NCBI RefSeq assembly: GCF_030009775.1
Contig: NZ_JASCTH010000017.1
Span: 1 to 64,000, forward strand
DNA: 64,000 nt
From: Actinoplanes sandaracinus
GTDB lineage: Bacteria; Actinomycetota; Actinomycetes; Mycobacteriales; Micromonosporaceae
Reading direction: 5' to 3'
Both the position numbers and the translations under genes were made by a program. A model generated the notes under the pieces. That model was not told the origin of the DNA. It saw only the letters and a list, made by a program, of their open reading frames with translations, and did not search any database. Below are positions 35,780 to 44,333 of the stretch, piece by piece; positions within the stretch are counted from its first letter, which is position 1; every line of letters begins with the position of its first letter.

Positions 35780-36666
35780 CACGCCACCTCCTCGGCGGTC
35801 GCGGCGATGCGCCGCAGGTGCAGCAACAGCCGAGCCGGTGTGCCGGGCGGCAGGGATGGCACGTACTGGCGGCGGTCGTCGAGTTGGGCTCGCCACCACC
35901 GTGAGGTGCTCTCGGCGAGCCAGGCCCGTGGGTGGGACCCGTACCGGCCGGCCGTCGGCCAGTCGGGGTGCGGAACCGCGGCCCGAAGTGCCGCGGTGTC
36001 ACTGCCGGACCAGCACAGCAGGGGCCGGCCGAGTAGTGCCCCGTGAACGACCGGGGCAACGTCGTCGGACTCGCGGGCGGCGGGGTCCCGCAGGCGGGAT
36101 CGGGTGCCGGCCAGCGACACGAGCACGTCGGTCAGCCGTGTTCCGGTGGCCACGTCACAGGCGCGGATCCGGGCGGCGATCGGTTTGCGGCGGGTGCCGG
36201 CCGGGGTCGGCGGCGGCACGCTCTGATCGACCTGCACGACGACGGCGCCGGGCCAGGCGAGGACCTCGGCAACCTCGGCCGCCGCCGCGGCCTGTGCCTG
36301 GCGGGCCTTCTCTTGTGCCTGGCGGAGTAGGACCACGTTGCGGCAGGCCGGACACAGCGGCCGGCCACCGACATCGGCCGGCAGCGACCGCTGGCAGATA
36401 GCGGGGCAGTCGGCGCACGATCGCGGCCGGCCGGAGCGGGCGGCGGCGGCGTCGAGGTGGGCGGCGCTGGCCGCGGTCGGCGGGCAGTCCTCGGCCCGGT
36501 AGAGGGCGAAGGTGTCCTTCTTGCCGCGCCAGTTCTCGCCCTTGACCCAGGCGTGTGGCCGGTCGGTGGGATGCCGGGGAAACTCCAGATCCCGCAGGGC
36601 GGTCGCGGTGAGCATCCCCGCCGGAACCTCCCACCAGCCCTGATAGGTACGCACGGGGTCGGTCAT
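35779..36666 (-). CDS. zinc-ribbon hypothetical protein of the AICE
   Basis: This 295-residue protein has WWEVPAGMLTATALRDLEFP at its N-terminus and a cysteine cluster at C84, C87, C91, C105 and C108 (CADCPAIC...LCPAC). The front half recalls the small zinc-binding proteins common in streptomycete AICEs. The back half has a spacing reminiscent of a DnaQ-like exonuclease fold (VVVQVDQS, ACDVATGTRLTDVL, GRPLLCWSGSDTAALR), but the catalytic DxE is absent; this resemblance is weak. Its stop overlaps the start of the methyltransferase gene. Confidence 0.7.
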   Translation of the reverse strand: MTDPVRTYQGWWEVPAGMLTATALRDLEFPRHPTDRPHAWVKGENWRGKKDTFALYRAEDCPPTAASAAHLDAAAARSGRPRSCADCPAICQRSLPADVGGRPLCPACRNVVLLRQAQEKARQAQAAAAAEVAEVLAWPGAVVVQVDQSVPPPTPAGTRRKPIAARIRACDVATGTRLTDVLVSLAGTRSRLRDPAARESDDVAPVVHGALLGRPLLCWSGSDTAALRAAVPHPDWPTAGRYGSHPRAWLAESTSRWWRAQLDDRRQYVPSLPPGTPARLLLHLRRIAATAEEVA

Positions 36667-37382
36667 GCGGCCACCGCCAGGGGCGCCGGAGCGGTGATCG
36701 GCCGCCGGTCGCAGAGGGTGTAGATGTCGACGTACTTCCAGCCCACACCGATCGGGTCGGTGCCGTACTCGGTGGTTGCGGAGACATGCCGCCACTGGTT
36801 ACCGCCGTGTTGTGCCTCGCGCTCAGTGACGGTCACGCCGAGCAGGGCGGCCCACGCGCGGACCGTGTCCGGCCGGTCCTCCTCCAGCACGAGGCACAGT
36901 GAGCCGTGGTCATAGGCGTGGATGCTCTCGGGCAGCGGCAGACCGTGTTCGGTGTGGGCGTTGAGTAGCCACCGCAGCGTGGCGGCCCGGCGCTGGCCGA
37001 GAGCATTGCACCCCGGCGTGGCGATGTCTGCGGGTGCCTCGGTGTCCGGGGCGCCGGATGCTGCGGCTCGCTGGCGAAGGTAGTCGAGGCGGCCGTCGAG
37101 GGTGAGTTCGAGCATGCCGGGCTGGACGGTTTCGGCGAACACCAGCGCGGCCATGACTGTGTCGATGGCCTCGTGCACGACGTCGTCCCAGGTGTGGGTA
37201 ACCCCTTTGCGCGGGTTCTGGCCGAGCACGCCGATGACGGCCTGGGCCATCTCGCCGGCCTCTTCCTGAACCTTCAGGGCGCGGCACAGCGTTTCGGGCA
37301 GGCCGGTCAGGTCGCTGTTGCCGCGGGCGTCGAGCTGGGCGGCGATACGGCGGGCGGCGTCGGTGATCGTGTGCGTGGTCAT
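36663..37382 (-). CDS. MazG-like nucleotide pyrophosphohydrolase domain protein
   Basis: This 239-residue protein has ALKVQEEAGEMAQAVIGVLG and THTWDDVVHEAIDTVMAALV, which match the EExxE...ExxD metal-binding helices of the MazG-like fold (residues about 30-85). A C-terminal half with LCLVLEEDRPDTVRAWAALLG is unassigned. The family hydrolyses nucleoside triphosphates to monophosphates. It overlaps its neighbours by four bases on each side within the leftward gene train. Confidence 0.8.
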   Translation of the reverse strand: MTTHTITDAARRIAAQLDARGNSDLTGLPETLCRALKVQEEAGEMAQAVIGVLGQNPRKGVTHTWDDVVHEAIDTVMAALVFAETVQPGMLELTLDGRLDYLRQRAAASGAPDTEAPADIATPGCNALGQRRAATLRWLLNAHTEHGLPLPESIHAYDHGSLCLVLEEDRPDTVRAWAALLGVTVTEREAQHGGNQWRHVSATTEYGTDPIGVGWKYVDIYTLCDRRPITAPAPLAVAA

Positions 37383-37480
37383 GCGGTAGGCCTCCAGTCG
37401 AGGGCAGGACGGCGGGTGATGGCGGTAAGGGCTTCGGCGTGGCCGGTAGCGGGCGCCCGGAGCAGGCGGATCGGGTTCAC
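37379..37480 (-). CDS. 33-residue peptide gene, translationally coupled
   Basis: A 33-codon frame (begins VNPIRLLRAPATGHAEALTA, ends WRPTA) starts at GTG 37480, overlapping the previous stop as GTGA, and its stop overlaps the MazG-like start as ATGA. Four-base overlaps on both sides make it fit exactly into the gene train. No other gene accounts for this gap. It may act mainly to couple translation of its neighbours. Confidence 0.6.
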   Translation of the reverse strand: MNPIRLLRAPATGHAEALTAITRRPALDWRPTA

Positions 37481-37896
37481 GGCGCGTCCTTGCGCTCGTC
37501 GTCGAGCCGGGCGGGGGTCCACCGCGCGGGGTCGCCGGAGATCCATTCGTCCGGTTCCATGTCGCGTGCCGATGCCGCCCAGTCCGCACGCAGCCGGGCC
37601 TTGCGCTCCTCGGCTTGCGCCCAGTCCTCGCAGTACCAGGTTTCGGCGTGGTAAGCGTCGGCGAGCGTGCGGGCGGTTTCGGCGTCCGTGGCGGTGAGCA
37701 GACGGGCGGTCGGGGATCTGTCGAGGATGTCGGCGATCCGGTCGTAGTGGTCGATGATCAGGTCAGCGCACGCGGCGACGTCTCGCCGGTCGGTGTAGTG
37801 GCCCATCCGGTCTTCGATCAGGCGGATGGCCTCCTGGTGCCGGCTGACGGTCGCCGCGGTGGGGTGGAGCTTGACGGCGAGTGCACGCAGGTTCAT
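37477..37896 (-). CDS. helical hypothetical protein
   Basis: This protein of 139 residues begins MNLRALAVKLHPTAATVSRH and contains IRLIEDRMGHYTDRRDVAAC and AETWYCEDWAQAEERKARLR. It is mostly helical and acidic in its C-terminal half. I recognise no family. It is part of the train of overlapping AICE genes. Confidence 0.75.
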   Translation of the reverse strand: MNLRALAVKLHPTAATVSRHQEAIRLIEDRMGHYTDRRDVAACADLIIDHYDRIADILDRSPTARLLTATDAETARTLADAYHAETWYCEDWAQAEERKARLRADWAASARDMEPDEWISGDPARWTPARLDDERKDAP

Positions 37897-38243
37897 GCGA
37901 CCCTCCTCGGGGTGTCGATGGCGCGCTGGCCGCCGCGGCCGGTCAGAGTGCCGGGCCGGACGGCGGCGACGGCGGCGAACAGGGCGTGGATGTGTCGCAG
38001 TAGGACGGTGAGCCGGGCGGCGGCGATGCGGTCGGAGCGGTGTAGCGGCACCCGCATGGTGATCTCGGCGTAGTCGCGGTCACCGGCACGAACGCGGGTG
38101 ACGACGGCCCGGCCACCGGTGTCCGGGGCGATGGTGATCGGCCGGCCGCGGTGCTCGGCGAGGCCGCAGGTGTGGTCGCGGGTGCACCAGTCGGTGTGAT
38201 CGGTCGGTGCCCGCTGGATGCGGGCCATGGTGCGGATGGTCAT
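37893..38243 (-). CDS. hypothetical protein, DUF6907-like
   Basis: The product of 116 residues contains DHTDWCTRDHTCGLAEHRGR followed by a beta-rich part (ITIAPDTGGRAVVTRV, YAEITMRV). The WC...H...C pattern and length resemble the DUF6907 proteins common in Streptomyces AICEs and plasmids. The ATG at 38243 overlaps the upstream stop. Confidence 0.65.
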   Translation of the reverse strand: MTIRTMARIQRAPTDHTDWCTRDHTCGLAEHRGRPITIAPDTGGRAVVTRVRAGDRDYAEITMRVPLHRSDRIAAARLTVLLRHIHALFAAVAAVRPGTLTGRGGQRAIDTPRRVA

Positions 38244-38488
38244 TGGTTGCCTGCCTTGTGTTCGCCGCGGAAGTACTCGTAGACGCGGCGGCCGAGGCGG
38301 ACGCGTTTGCCGGTGCCCTCGCACCGCGGACAGTCGCGGAACGCCTTGCGCGACAGGCGGGAGTAGACCCGGCCGTTCTCGCAGCGGCGGCGTCGGCAAC
38401 GACTGAACGGGAACTGTGCACACCAGAGCAGGTAGAACGCTGCGTAACCGAGGATGGCGAGGCTAGCTAGCAGGGCGAAGGTGGTCAC
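38240..38488 (-). CDS. small membrane protein with a zinc-knuckle-like tail
   Basis: This 82-residue protein has one transmembrane helix (ALLASLAILGYAAFYLLWCA, residues about 5-25). A basic cytoplasmic part with CRRRRCENG and CPRCEGTGKR follows, a DnaJ-like CxxC...CxxC arrangement. The GTG at 38488 follows AGGAGGCACCACC. It is the first gene after the CTAG palindrome cluster on the leftward strand. Confidence 0.7.
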   Translation of the reverse strand: MTTFALLASLAILGYAAFYLLWCAQFPFSRCRRRRCENGRVYSRLSRKAFRDCPRCEGTGKRVRLGRRVYEYFRGEHKAGNQ

Positions 38489-38534
38489 GGTGGTGCCTCC
38501 TGAGCCGTTTTCAGGGCGCAAAGGGGTGACGCCG

Positions 38535-38620
38535 CTAGGGGCTAGGGCGCTGATCAGGGGTTCGTTATGGCGCTAGCGGTGCCGCTAGGTCTAGCGGGGG
38601 TAGCCGCTAGACCTAGCGGC
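38535..38620. repeat. CTAG-rich palindrome cluster, candidate transfer (clt) site or terminator
   Basis: A perfect 17-bp inverted repeat (38581-38597 against 38604-38620, GCCGCTAGGTCTAGCGG with its complement) has a six-base spacer. Further CGCTAG units precede it, and CTAG occurs seven times in 38535-38616 and twice more at 38463-38470. It lies ten bases beyond the traB stop and upstream of the small membrane protein gene. It could terminate traB transcription or be the cis-acting locus of transfer. Confidence 0.75.
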
Positions 38621-38630
38621 AAATCTTGGG

Positions 38631-40853
38631 CTATTTGCTCTTGCCGGACCCGTTGCCGCGGTCACGCTTGGTGATGGCGGTGAGGATGTCAGCACGGTGG
38701 AAGCCCTTGCGGTTGCCGGACTCTCCGGTGTCGGTGTCCTCACCCCAGCACTGCTTCGTGGACAGGCCGTGGACCTTGAGCGCTTCACGAAGCTGATCGG
38801 CGGTGAACCCGGCGTAGACGTCCGGCCGCAGCGCGGCGAGCCGTTTGACGATCACGGTGGACCACAGTTTCGGCTCTGCTTCGGCCATGACCGCGGCGAC
38901 GTCTTCGAGGATCGTGTCCCGGCGGATTGCGGTGGTGTCGAGCACAACGCCTGCGGCGTGGCCGGTGATGTTGCCGTACCGCTCCCGTGCCGCACGGGCA
39001 CGGACCACGATCACCTCGGCGGCCGGGCCGTCGATCTCGAACGTCTTGACGATGACCGGCTCATCGCCCTCGCCGGCAAGGTAGCCGATGCCCTTGTCCC
39101 GGCGGGCGAACATGGTCGCCCGGATGCCGTTCTTGTACATCGAGGTACCGAGGACCATGTCGTTCTCGGTCTGGCCCATGACCTTCAGACAGAACCGCAG
39201 CACCGCGTTCGCGGAGATGCCGGTGGGCAGGCTCTTGGCGTCCGGTCGCTGCGTGGCCAGTTTCAGCATGATCCCGAGGGCCGGGCCGCGGCGGGTCAGG
39301 TCCTCGCAGATCTCCTCGATCTCCGCACCGTACTTCGGGTGCTCGAACCCGCGCTGACACTCGTCGATCCCGATGCCGATCGGCTGCAGGCCGAGTTTGC
39401 GGTTGGACGCCAACTCGTCGGTGACCTTGTTCTCCGGGCACAAGTCCCGCGGCAGGTCCCTAATCACCTTCGTGCGCCGCCGCATCTCGGCGTGGATCTC
39501 ACGCAATGCGGTGACCAGGTACTCGATGTCCTCCTCGTCGTCACCAGCGCGGTAGGCGTGACAGATCGGCTCTAGCGGCGACAGGTCACCGGTGCCCTTG
39601 AGGTCGAACGCCAGCACCCAGGAGCGCGGGTCGAGCGCGACCAGCAGCAACGCCAACCGCAGCGCGAACGTCTTCCCGAACCGCGGCAACGCGCCGATGA
39701 TTATCGACGCGAACATGAGCGTGATCGTGACGAGCGTGCCGCGCGGGTCGGTGCCGAACGGCACCGGCTTGAACAGGTTCACCGTTCCGGCCTTGAGCAG
39801 CGGGAACGGTTTCTGCTTCGCCTGTGACATGTCCTTGTCGGCGACGAACAGCGACAGCCGGCCGGGGTGTATCTCGGTGCGGACCTCAGGCCACACGCAC
39901 CCGAGCGGACGGGTCAACGCGGCGGCCAGTTCCTCGCGCTTTTCCACCACCGCCGACGCGACCACGCCGCGCGGCAGTTCGACTTCGGCCTGCCAGCCGA
40001 CACCGTTTGCCCGGCTGATCGGGTCCGGGAACCACTTACTGCCGTTGTCACCGCGGCGGATGGCGGCGTTGATGCCGGGGATGCCCAACGAGGCGAGGGC
40101 GGCGAACACTTCGGCCGAGTTCAGTGGCGGAGCATCGTGGCGTACCACCGTGGTTCGCAACAGTGGCCTGTCCGCCGGAGTCCCGACAAAACCGAGAACC
40201 ACGATCAGCACGCCCAGGACCGTGTATCGGACTGCGGGCGGCGCAAGGATCAACGCGCCGACGTTCAGTACGAGCAGGGCCAGGAGGAACAGGGTGACCA
40301 TGCCGCGCCACCGGACCCGCCGGTCGCGCTTGTTGGTCAGCCGGTCGTACATCTTGGCCTCGTCCGGCTTGTCGATCGCGGCCCGCACGACCGACTGACG
40401 TACCGGCTCCCCTTCCAGGTCCCACAGCCACCGGTTGTAGCCCTTACAGATCCGGCCGAACCCGCGTGGCGCCCGCCAGATGAGTTTGCCCGCGTACACC
40501 GGCGACCAGAGCAGATGCGACGCGAGCGCATGCGCGCCGAACCCGACCGCCCACGCCGCGTTCTTGCCGAACTCGGCACGAGACTTCAACCACGACGGGA
40601 TGATCGGTACCCGCTCGGCGTCGCGGAACGCCGTGAGGGAGAACCGCGGCCGGCGCTGAGCGGCGACGCTGTCCACCAGCACCGGACCAGCACCGGAGTC
40701 GTCCTCATCATCGTCGGTCTCGGTGCGGACCGTGCCCGGGTCCGCCTCGCCGGTGCGGCGGGCACGGACGGCTTCCAGGTCCACGATTTCCGCGCCGGCC
40801 AACTCCGACTCGGCGGCGTTCCAATCGAAGTCGTCGTTCGGAGTCGTGCTCAT
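38631..40853 (-). CDS. traB: TraB, FtsK/SpoIIIE-type conjugative DNA translocase
   Basis: This 740-residue protein has an acidic N-terminal segment and two adjacent transmembrane helices (about residues 186-204 and 209-226). The ATPase domain has Walker A GALPRFGKTFALR near 387-399, Walker B in PIGIGIDECQRGF and LKLATQRPDA typical of the family. A winged-helix-like C-terminus (FTADQLREALKVHG) may read DNA octamers. TraB alone moves double-stranded DNA between hyphae in AICEs. Its start overlaps the Nudix gene stop by four bases. Confidence 0.93.
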   Translation of the reverse strand: MSTTPNDDFDWNAAESELAGAEIVDLEAVRARRTGEADPGTVRTETDDDEDDSGAGPVLVDSVAAQRRPRFSLTAFRDAERVPIIPSWLKSRAEFGKNAAWAVGFGAHALASHLLWSPVYAGKLIWRAPRGFGRICKGYNRWLWDLEGEPVRQSVVRAAIDKPDEAKMYDRLTNKRDRRVRWRGMVTLFLLALLVLNVGALILAPPAVRYTVLGVLIVVLGFVGTPADRPLLRTTVVRHDAPPLNSAEVFAALASLGIPGINAAIRRGDNGSKWFPDPISRANGVGWQAEVELPRGVVASAVVEKREELAAALTRPLGCVWPEVRTEIHPGRLSLFVADKDMSQAKQKPFPLLKAGTVNLFKPVPFGTDPRGTLVTITLMFASIIIGALPRFGKTFALRLALLLVALDPRSWVLAFDLKGTGDLSPLEPICHAYRAGDDEEDIEYLVTALREIHAEMRRRTKVIRDLPRDLCPENKVTDELASNRKLGLQPIGIGIDECQRGFEHPKYGAEIEEICEDLTRRGPALGIMLKLATQRPDAKSLPTGISANAVLRFCLKVMGQTENDMVLGTSMYKNGIRATMFARRDKGIGYLAGEGDEPVIVKTFEIDGPAAEVIVVRARAARERYGNITGHAAGVVLDTTAIRRDTILEDVAAVMAEAEPKLWSTVIVKRLAALRPDVYAGFTADQLREALKVHGLSTKQCWGEDTDTGESGNRKGFHRADILTAITKRDRGNGSGKSK

Positions 40854-41653
40854 GGGCGGTCCTCCGTTCCGCCGGTCGTGCCTGGGCCTACGACGGGGGC
40901 AGCCAGCGGCGATCCGTCGGCCAGGTGCCGGTGCGCGGTCCACAGCAACGGCAGGTGTGCGGTGAACAGCACCCGGGCACGGCCGAGCCGGTCGACCAGG
41001 TGCAGCATGCCTTTGCCGTCGCACGGCCACCACTTCGCTTCGGTCGCGTCGTCCCAGCCGGCCACCTCGGGAAGCTGGTTGACTCGGACCCGGAACAGGT
41101 GCGCGGTCGTGGCCATCCATGCCCAGTCGCTGTTGCGCGGGTCGCCGTCGACGACGCCGCGCCAGATCTCGGTGCTGACGTGGCCTTCCAGATCCAGGCC
41201 GGTTTCCTCGGCCAGTTCGCGTACGGCGGTCTGCCGGGGGCGTTCGCCCGGGTCGGCCTTGCCGCCGGGCAGCGCCCACAGGCCGCAGTCGGAGCGGCGG
41301 ATCATCAGCAGCCACCGCTCGGTGCCGGTGTCGGCGATGACGATCGCGTCGGCGGCGGCGTTCTCGCCCCAGTGGCCGAGGGCGCGGCCAACCCGGCCGG
41401 TGCGACCGGCCGGGTTGAGCGGCAACATGCCGGCGGTGAGCGGGAACGGCACCAGCGCCGCGGTCTGCCTCTCGGGCCAGTCGGTCACGTCGAACGGGGT
41501 CTCGCCCGGCTCGGCCCAGCCGTCGGCGACGCTGGCGGCGAGCCCGGCGCCGGTCAGTTCGGGTGGGGTGATGTCGGCCGGCAGGTAGCCGGGTGCGGGG
41601 GTGTCCCACGGCCGGGGGAAGCGTCCCGGCGGCGGGGTGGGGTCTGCGAACAT
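40850..41653 (-). CDS. Nudix hydrolase of the AICE
   Basis: This 267-residue protein has a Nudix box GGKADPGERPRQTAVRELAEE extended by TGLDL (residues about 135-160), preceded by DCGLWALPGG. The N-terminal 100 residues are AICE-specific. Nudix genes next to transfer genes are a recurring AICE feature with a proposed link to growth state and regulation. The ATG at 41653 follows GGGAGAGAG. Confidence 0.9.
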   Translation of the reverse strand: MFADPTPPPGRFPRPWDTPAPGYLPADITPPELTGAGLAASVADGWAEPGETPFDVTDWPERQTAALVPFPLTAGMLPLNPAGRTGRVGRALGHWGENAAADAIVIADTGTERWLLMIRRSDCGLWALPGGKADPGERPRQTAVRELAEETGLDLEGHVSTEIWRGVVDGDPRNSDWAWMATTAHLFRVRVNQLPEVAGWDDATEAKWWPCDGKGMLHLVDRLGRARVLFTAHLPLLWTAHRHLADGSPLAAPVVGPGTTGGTEDRP

Positions 41654-41699
41654 CAGGGTCTCTCTCCCGGTGCTGAATGCGGTACAGGGGTGAGGGACC

Positions 41700-41741
41700 G
41701 GCGGCACGGCCTCGTGGCCTCAGAAACCGTGCCGTGCCGCC
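41700..41741. promoter_or_regulatory. intercistronic hairpin, copy 1
   Basis: GGCGGCACGGC pairs with GCCGTGCCGCC, in the gap after the stop codon of the 185-residue protein gene and before the Nudix gene. The same arms recur at 45945-45986. Confidence 0.65.
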
Positions 41742-41749
41742 GGGCGGAT

Positions 41750-42307
41750 CTAGAACTCGTCGCCGTCGCGGTCGGCGCGGGCGGTGTCCCGGGTGCTGGT
41801 GGACTCGTTAACCGGTCCGCCGAGGCGCCAGAACGGCACCTGCTTCACGCCGTCGATGGTCTCGGCGACGTGGGTGAACTTGCCGGTGGCCTCGATCTCG
41901 GCGGCCTTCTGCTGCGCCGGGTGCGTGCCGGCCAGCCACAGTTCCCGGTCGATGTTGTGGCCGGTGTAGTCGGACGACTGGGCGATCCGCTCGGCTGACG
42001 GTCGGCCGTCGATGAGAATGCCGCCCAGCTCGGCGGCCAACGCCACCCGCTCGGCCTGCGCGAACTGGGCCGGGTTGAGCCGGGCCGTCGGCTGGTCGCC
42101 GGCCTCGGCGCGCAGCTCTGCGGCGTACTCGCGGGCGGCTTGCGCGGCGTTGCGCTGCCCGGCTGCCCACTGTTGCGGGTCGAGCCGGTCGCCGCCCGCA
42201 CGGCCGGCCAGCACCTCGGCGGCGTTGTCGGCCTCATACTCCAGGTCGCGGGCTCCGGCCTCACAGCGCCGGGCCAGAGCCTCGTACGTGTCGGTGTGCT
42301 CTCTCAT
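41750..42307 (-). CDS. hypothetical helical protein with C-terminal DEF
   Basis: This 185-residue protein is Ala/Glu/Arg rich and predicted mostly helical (YEALARRCEAGARDLEYEAD, AAQAAREYAAELRAEAGD). The last third contains GHNIDRELWLAGTHPAQQKA. It ends ARADRDGDEF, sharing the Asp-Glu-aromatic terminus of four nearby proteins. No known family. It is in the leftward transfer operon, upstream of the Nudix and traB genes. Confidence 0.75.
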   Translation of the reverse strand: MREHTDTYEALARRCEAGARDLEYEADNAAEVLAGRAGGDRLDPQQWAAGQRNAAQAAREYAAELRAEAGDQPTARLNPAQFAQAERVALAAELGGILIDGRPSAERIAQSSDYTGHNIDRELWLAGTHPAQQKAAEIEATGKFTHVAETIDGVKQVPFWRLGGPVNESTSTRDTARADRDGDEF

Positions 42308-42322
42308 GCGGTTCGGGTCTCC

Positions 42323-42562
42323 TCAGAACTCGTCGTCGTTAGCGCGGACGCGGTCGGTGAGGCGCTTGACGGCGGCCATGGATGTCTGGGCGAGCGTCGG
42401 GGTAGCACCGCCGAGGGCTTCGGTCACCCGTGCCTTGTCGTGGCTGCTCCCGGGCAGGTCCTGCAGTGCTTCGGTGCTGTAGTCGCCGGTCGCGAACGCC
42501 GTCTGCTGCGCTTGGTCGTAGAGGCGGCGCTGCTCCGGGGTGAGGTTGTCGTAGGCGGTCAC
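42323..42562 (-). CDS. small hypothetical protein with C-terminal DEF
   Basis: The 79-residue product begins with MTAYDNLTPEQRRLYDQAQQ (GTG start) and ends KRLTDRVRANDDEF. The GTG at 42562 has GAAGGAGAA upstream; the frame is open further but without coding signs. It is predicted helical. Family unknown; it carries the same C-terminal ending as its neighbours. Confidence 0.75.
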   Translation of the reverse strand: MTAYDNLTPEQRRLYDQAQQTAFATGDYSTEALQDLPGSSHDKARVTEALGGATPTLAQTSMAAVKRLTDRVRANDDEF

Positions 42563-42599
42563 GTGGCTGTTCTCCTTCGCGATGGAGGTTGAGGAGTGA

Positions 42600-44333
42600 T
42601 CAGGCGGCGGCACGGACCGGGCGTGCGGCGGTGTCCGGCCGGGCCTGCGGTGCCGGCTTCGGCCGGGCCTGCGGTGCCGGCTTCGGCCGGGCCGTCTTCG
42701 CCGGACGCGACGCGGCGGCGGCCTGCTTGAGGGCGCGGCGCACATCGCGGCGTTTCCAGACGATCGGCGTGCGCACGAGCACGACGCGCATCCCGCGGCG
42801 GATCAGCATGGCGTGGAAGGCGGGCAGGCCGGCCAGCATCGCCGGGGCGATCACCGGCACCGGCCGGGTACTGGTGGAGGTGACCTTCCCGGCGGCGTCG
42901 CGGGTTTCGGTGACCTCGTCGCGGTCGCCGGCCAGGTCGGCGAACGCCCGCAGATCGGCGGCGTCCTTACAGCCGCCGTACACCAGCACCGCGGCGGCGG
43001 AGTTGAGAATCATCGAGGCGCCGTCGGCACCCCATCGGGCGCGCAACTGGCCGAGTCCCTGGCATGCGGCGTGGATGACGATCGAGCGTTTCCGTAGCTC
43101 GGCCATCCACTTGTCCAGCGGGGTCGGGCAGACCAGCGCGACCTCGTCCAGGGCCAGGGTCAGACCGGGATCGAGCCGGCCACCGGGGCGGGCGGCGGCG
43201 GTGCGGCGGGCCTGGTGAGCGATCTCTGCTACCAGGGCGGCCACCAGGGGGCCGACGGTGCCGTCGTCGTCGCCGAGCAGGTACAGCGCCCCGCACCGGT
43301 CGGTCAGCTCGTCGACGGTGAAGCCCGCGGCGTCCGGATCCGGGTCGCCGACCTCCGCGGCTGATGGCAGCGTGAGCCAGGCCAAGGCCGGGGCCATCGC
43401 CAGCATGACCCCGTCCCGGGTGCGCGAGCTCATGTCGATCGACTGCGCAGCGGCCTGCCGCATCTCCGTCGCCCGGGGGGACGTCTTGAGCGCGGTCAGG
43501 ATGGCCTCGCGGGCGGTGTCCGGGTCGGCCATCCAGGCTTGGACGTCGGCCATCCGGTACTCGCCGAGGGCGGCGGCGTGCAGCCATACCGCCAGCACCC
43601 GGCGGGCCTGTGCCGCCCAGCGGGCGCCCTCGGCGCCCTGCTGATCGAGCGGGCCGATCAGGTCGGCGGCCCGGCGGGCGGCGGTCGCCGGGTCGGCGCA
43701 TCCGGACAGCGGTGACCAGCGCAGCGTTGAGGCCAGGCCACCGAGCCCGCCCGGGTTGAACATCTGCACCGGCCCGCGGCGCCGCCGTAGCGGTGCGGTC
43801 AGGTCGTACAGGTCGGTCGCGGTGCTGGTGATCACCACTCCGCCGGGTGCGTCGATCACCCGGTTGGCGAGTTCGGCGGTCTTGCCGGTGCCGGGGATGC
43901 CGATGCGCAGGGTGGATTCCTCACCGGAGGTCCACACCGTCTGCTGGCCGGCTTTGGCGAGCGGCACGGCGAAGGTCTTCAGCGGCACCCGCAGGCGGCG
44001 CCACCAGGAAAGCGATGCGAGGGAGGGGCGGATCACGGCGGCCTTGCGGCGCATCGCCCACGGCGAGGAGGTACGCCAGATGTCCAGCAGGGAGGCGGTG
44101 CCCGCGTTACGGCGGCCATGCCGGTCCCAACGGCCGATCAGCGCCGTGGAACCGGGCCGGCCGAGCCGCAGCCACACCGGCACCCCAGCCGCGGCGAGAC
44201 CCAGCAGGCTCAGCGCGACACCGTGCAGCCGATGCCCGGGGTAGCCGGCCAGCATCCAGCCGGCGGCGGTGAGCAGCAGGCCGGCGCCGACGGCGCGGGC
44301 CAGGTTCTTGCCGGTGAGCTTCATCCGGCTCAC
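42600..44333 (-). CDS. TraG/VirD4-like type IV coupling ATPase
   Basis: This 577-residue protein has two N-terminal transmembrane helices (residues about 11-30 and 38-57), Walker A IGIPGTGKTAEL at about 145-154 and Walker B LTLALDEVALVCP. The following AACQGLGQLRARWG and MILNSAAAVLVYGG blocks are typical of TraM-recognition/TraG-D C-terminal domains. The C-terminus is Pro/Lys/Arg rich with a duplicated PKPAPQAR unit. The GTG at 44333 overlaps the upstream stop. It would recruit DNA or protein to a transport channel, but no VirB-like channel genes are present. Confidence 0.87.
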   Translation of the reverse strand: MSRMKLTGKNLARAVGAGLLLTAAGWMLAGYPGHRLHGVALSLLGLAAAGVPVWLRLGRPGSTALIGRWDRHGRRNAGTASLLDIWRTSSPWAMRRKAAVIRPSLASLSWWRRLRVPLKTFAVPLAKAGQQTVWTSGEESTLRIGIPGTGKTAELANRVIDAPGGVVITSTATDLYDLTAPLRRRRGPVQMFNPGGLGGLASTLRWSPLSGCADPATAARRAADLIGPLDQQGAEGARWAAQARRVLAVWLHAAALGEYRMADVQAWMADPDTAREAILTALKTSPRATEMRQAAAQSIDMSSRTRDGVMLAMAPALAWLTLPSAAEVGDPDPDAAGFTVDELTDRCGALYLLGDDDGTVGPLVAALVAEIAHQARRTAAARPGGRLDPGLTLALDEVALVCPTPLDKWMAELRKRSIVIHAACQGLGQLRARWGADGASMILNSAAAVLVYGGCKDAADLRAFADLAGDRDEVTETRDAAGKVTSTSTRPVPVIAPAMLAGLPAFHAMLIRRGMRVVLVRTPIVWKRRDVRRALKQAAAASRPAKTARPKPAPQARPKPAPQARPDTAARPVRAAA

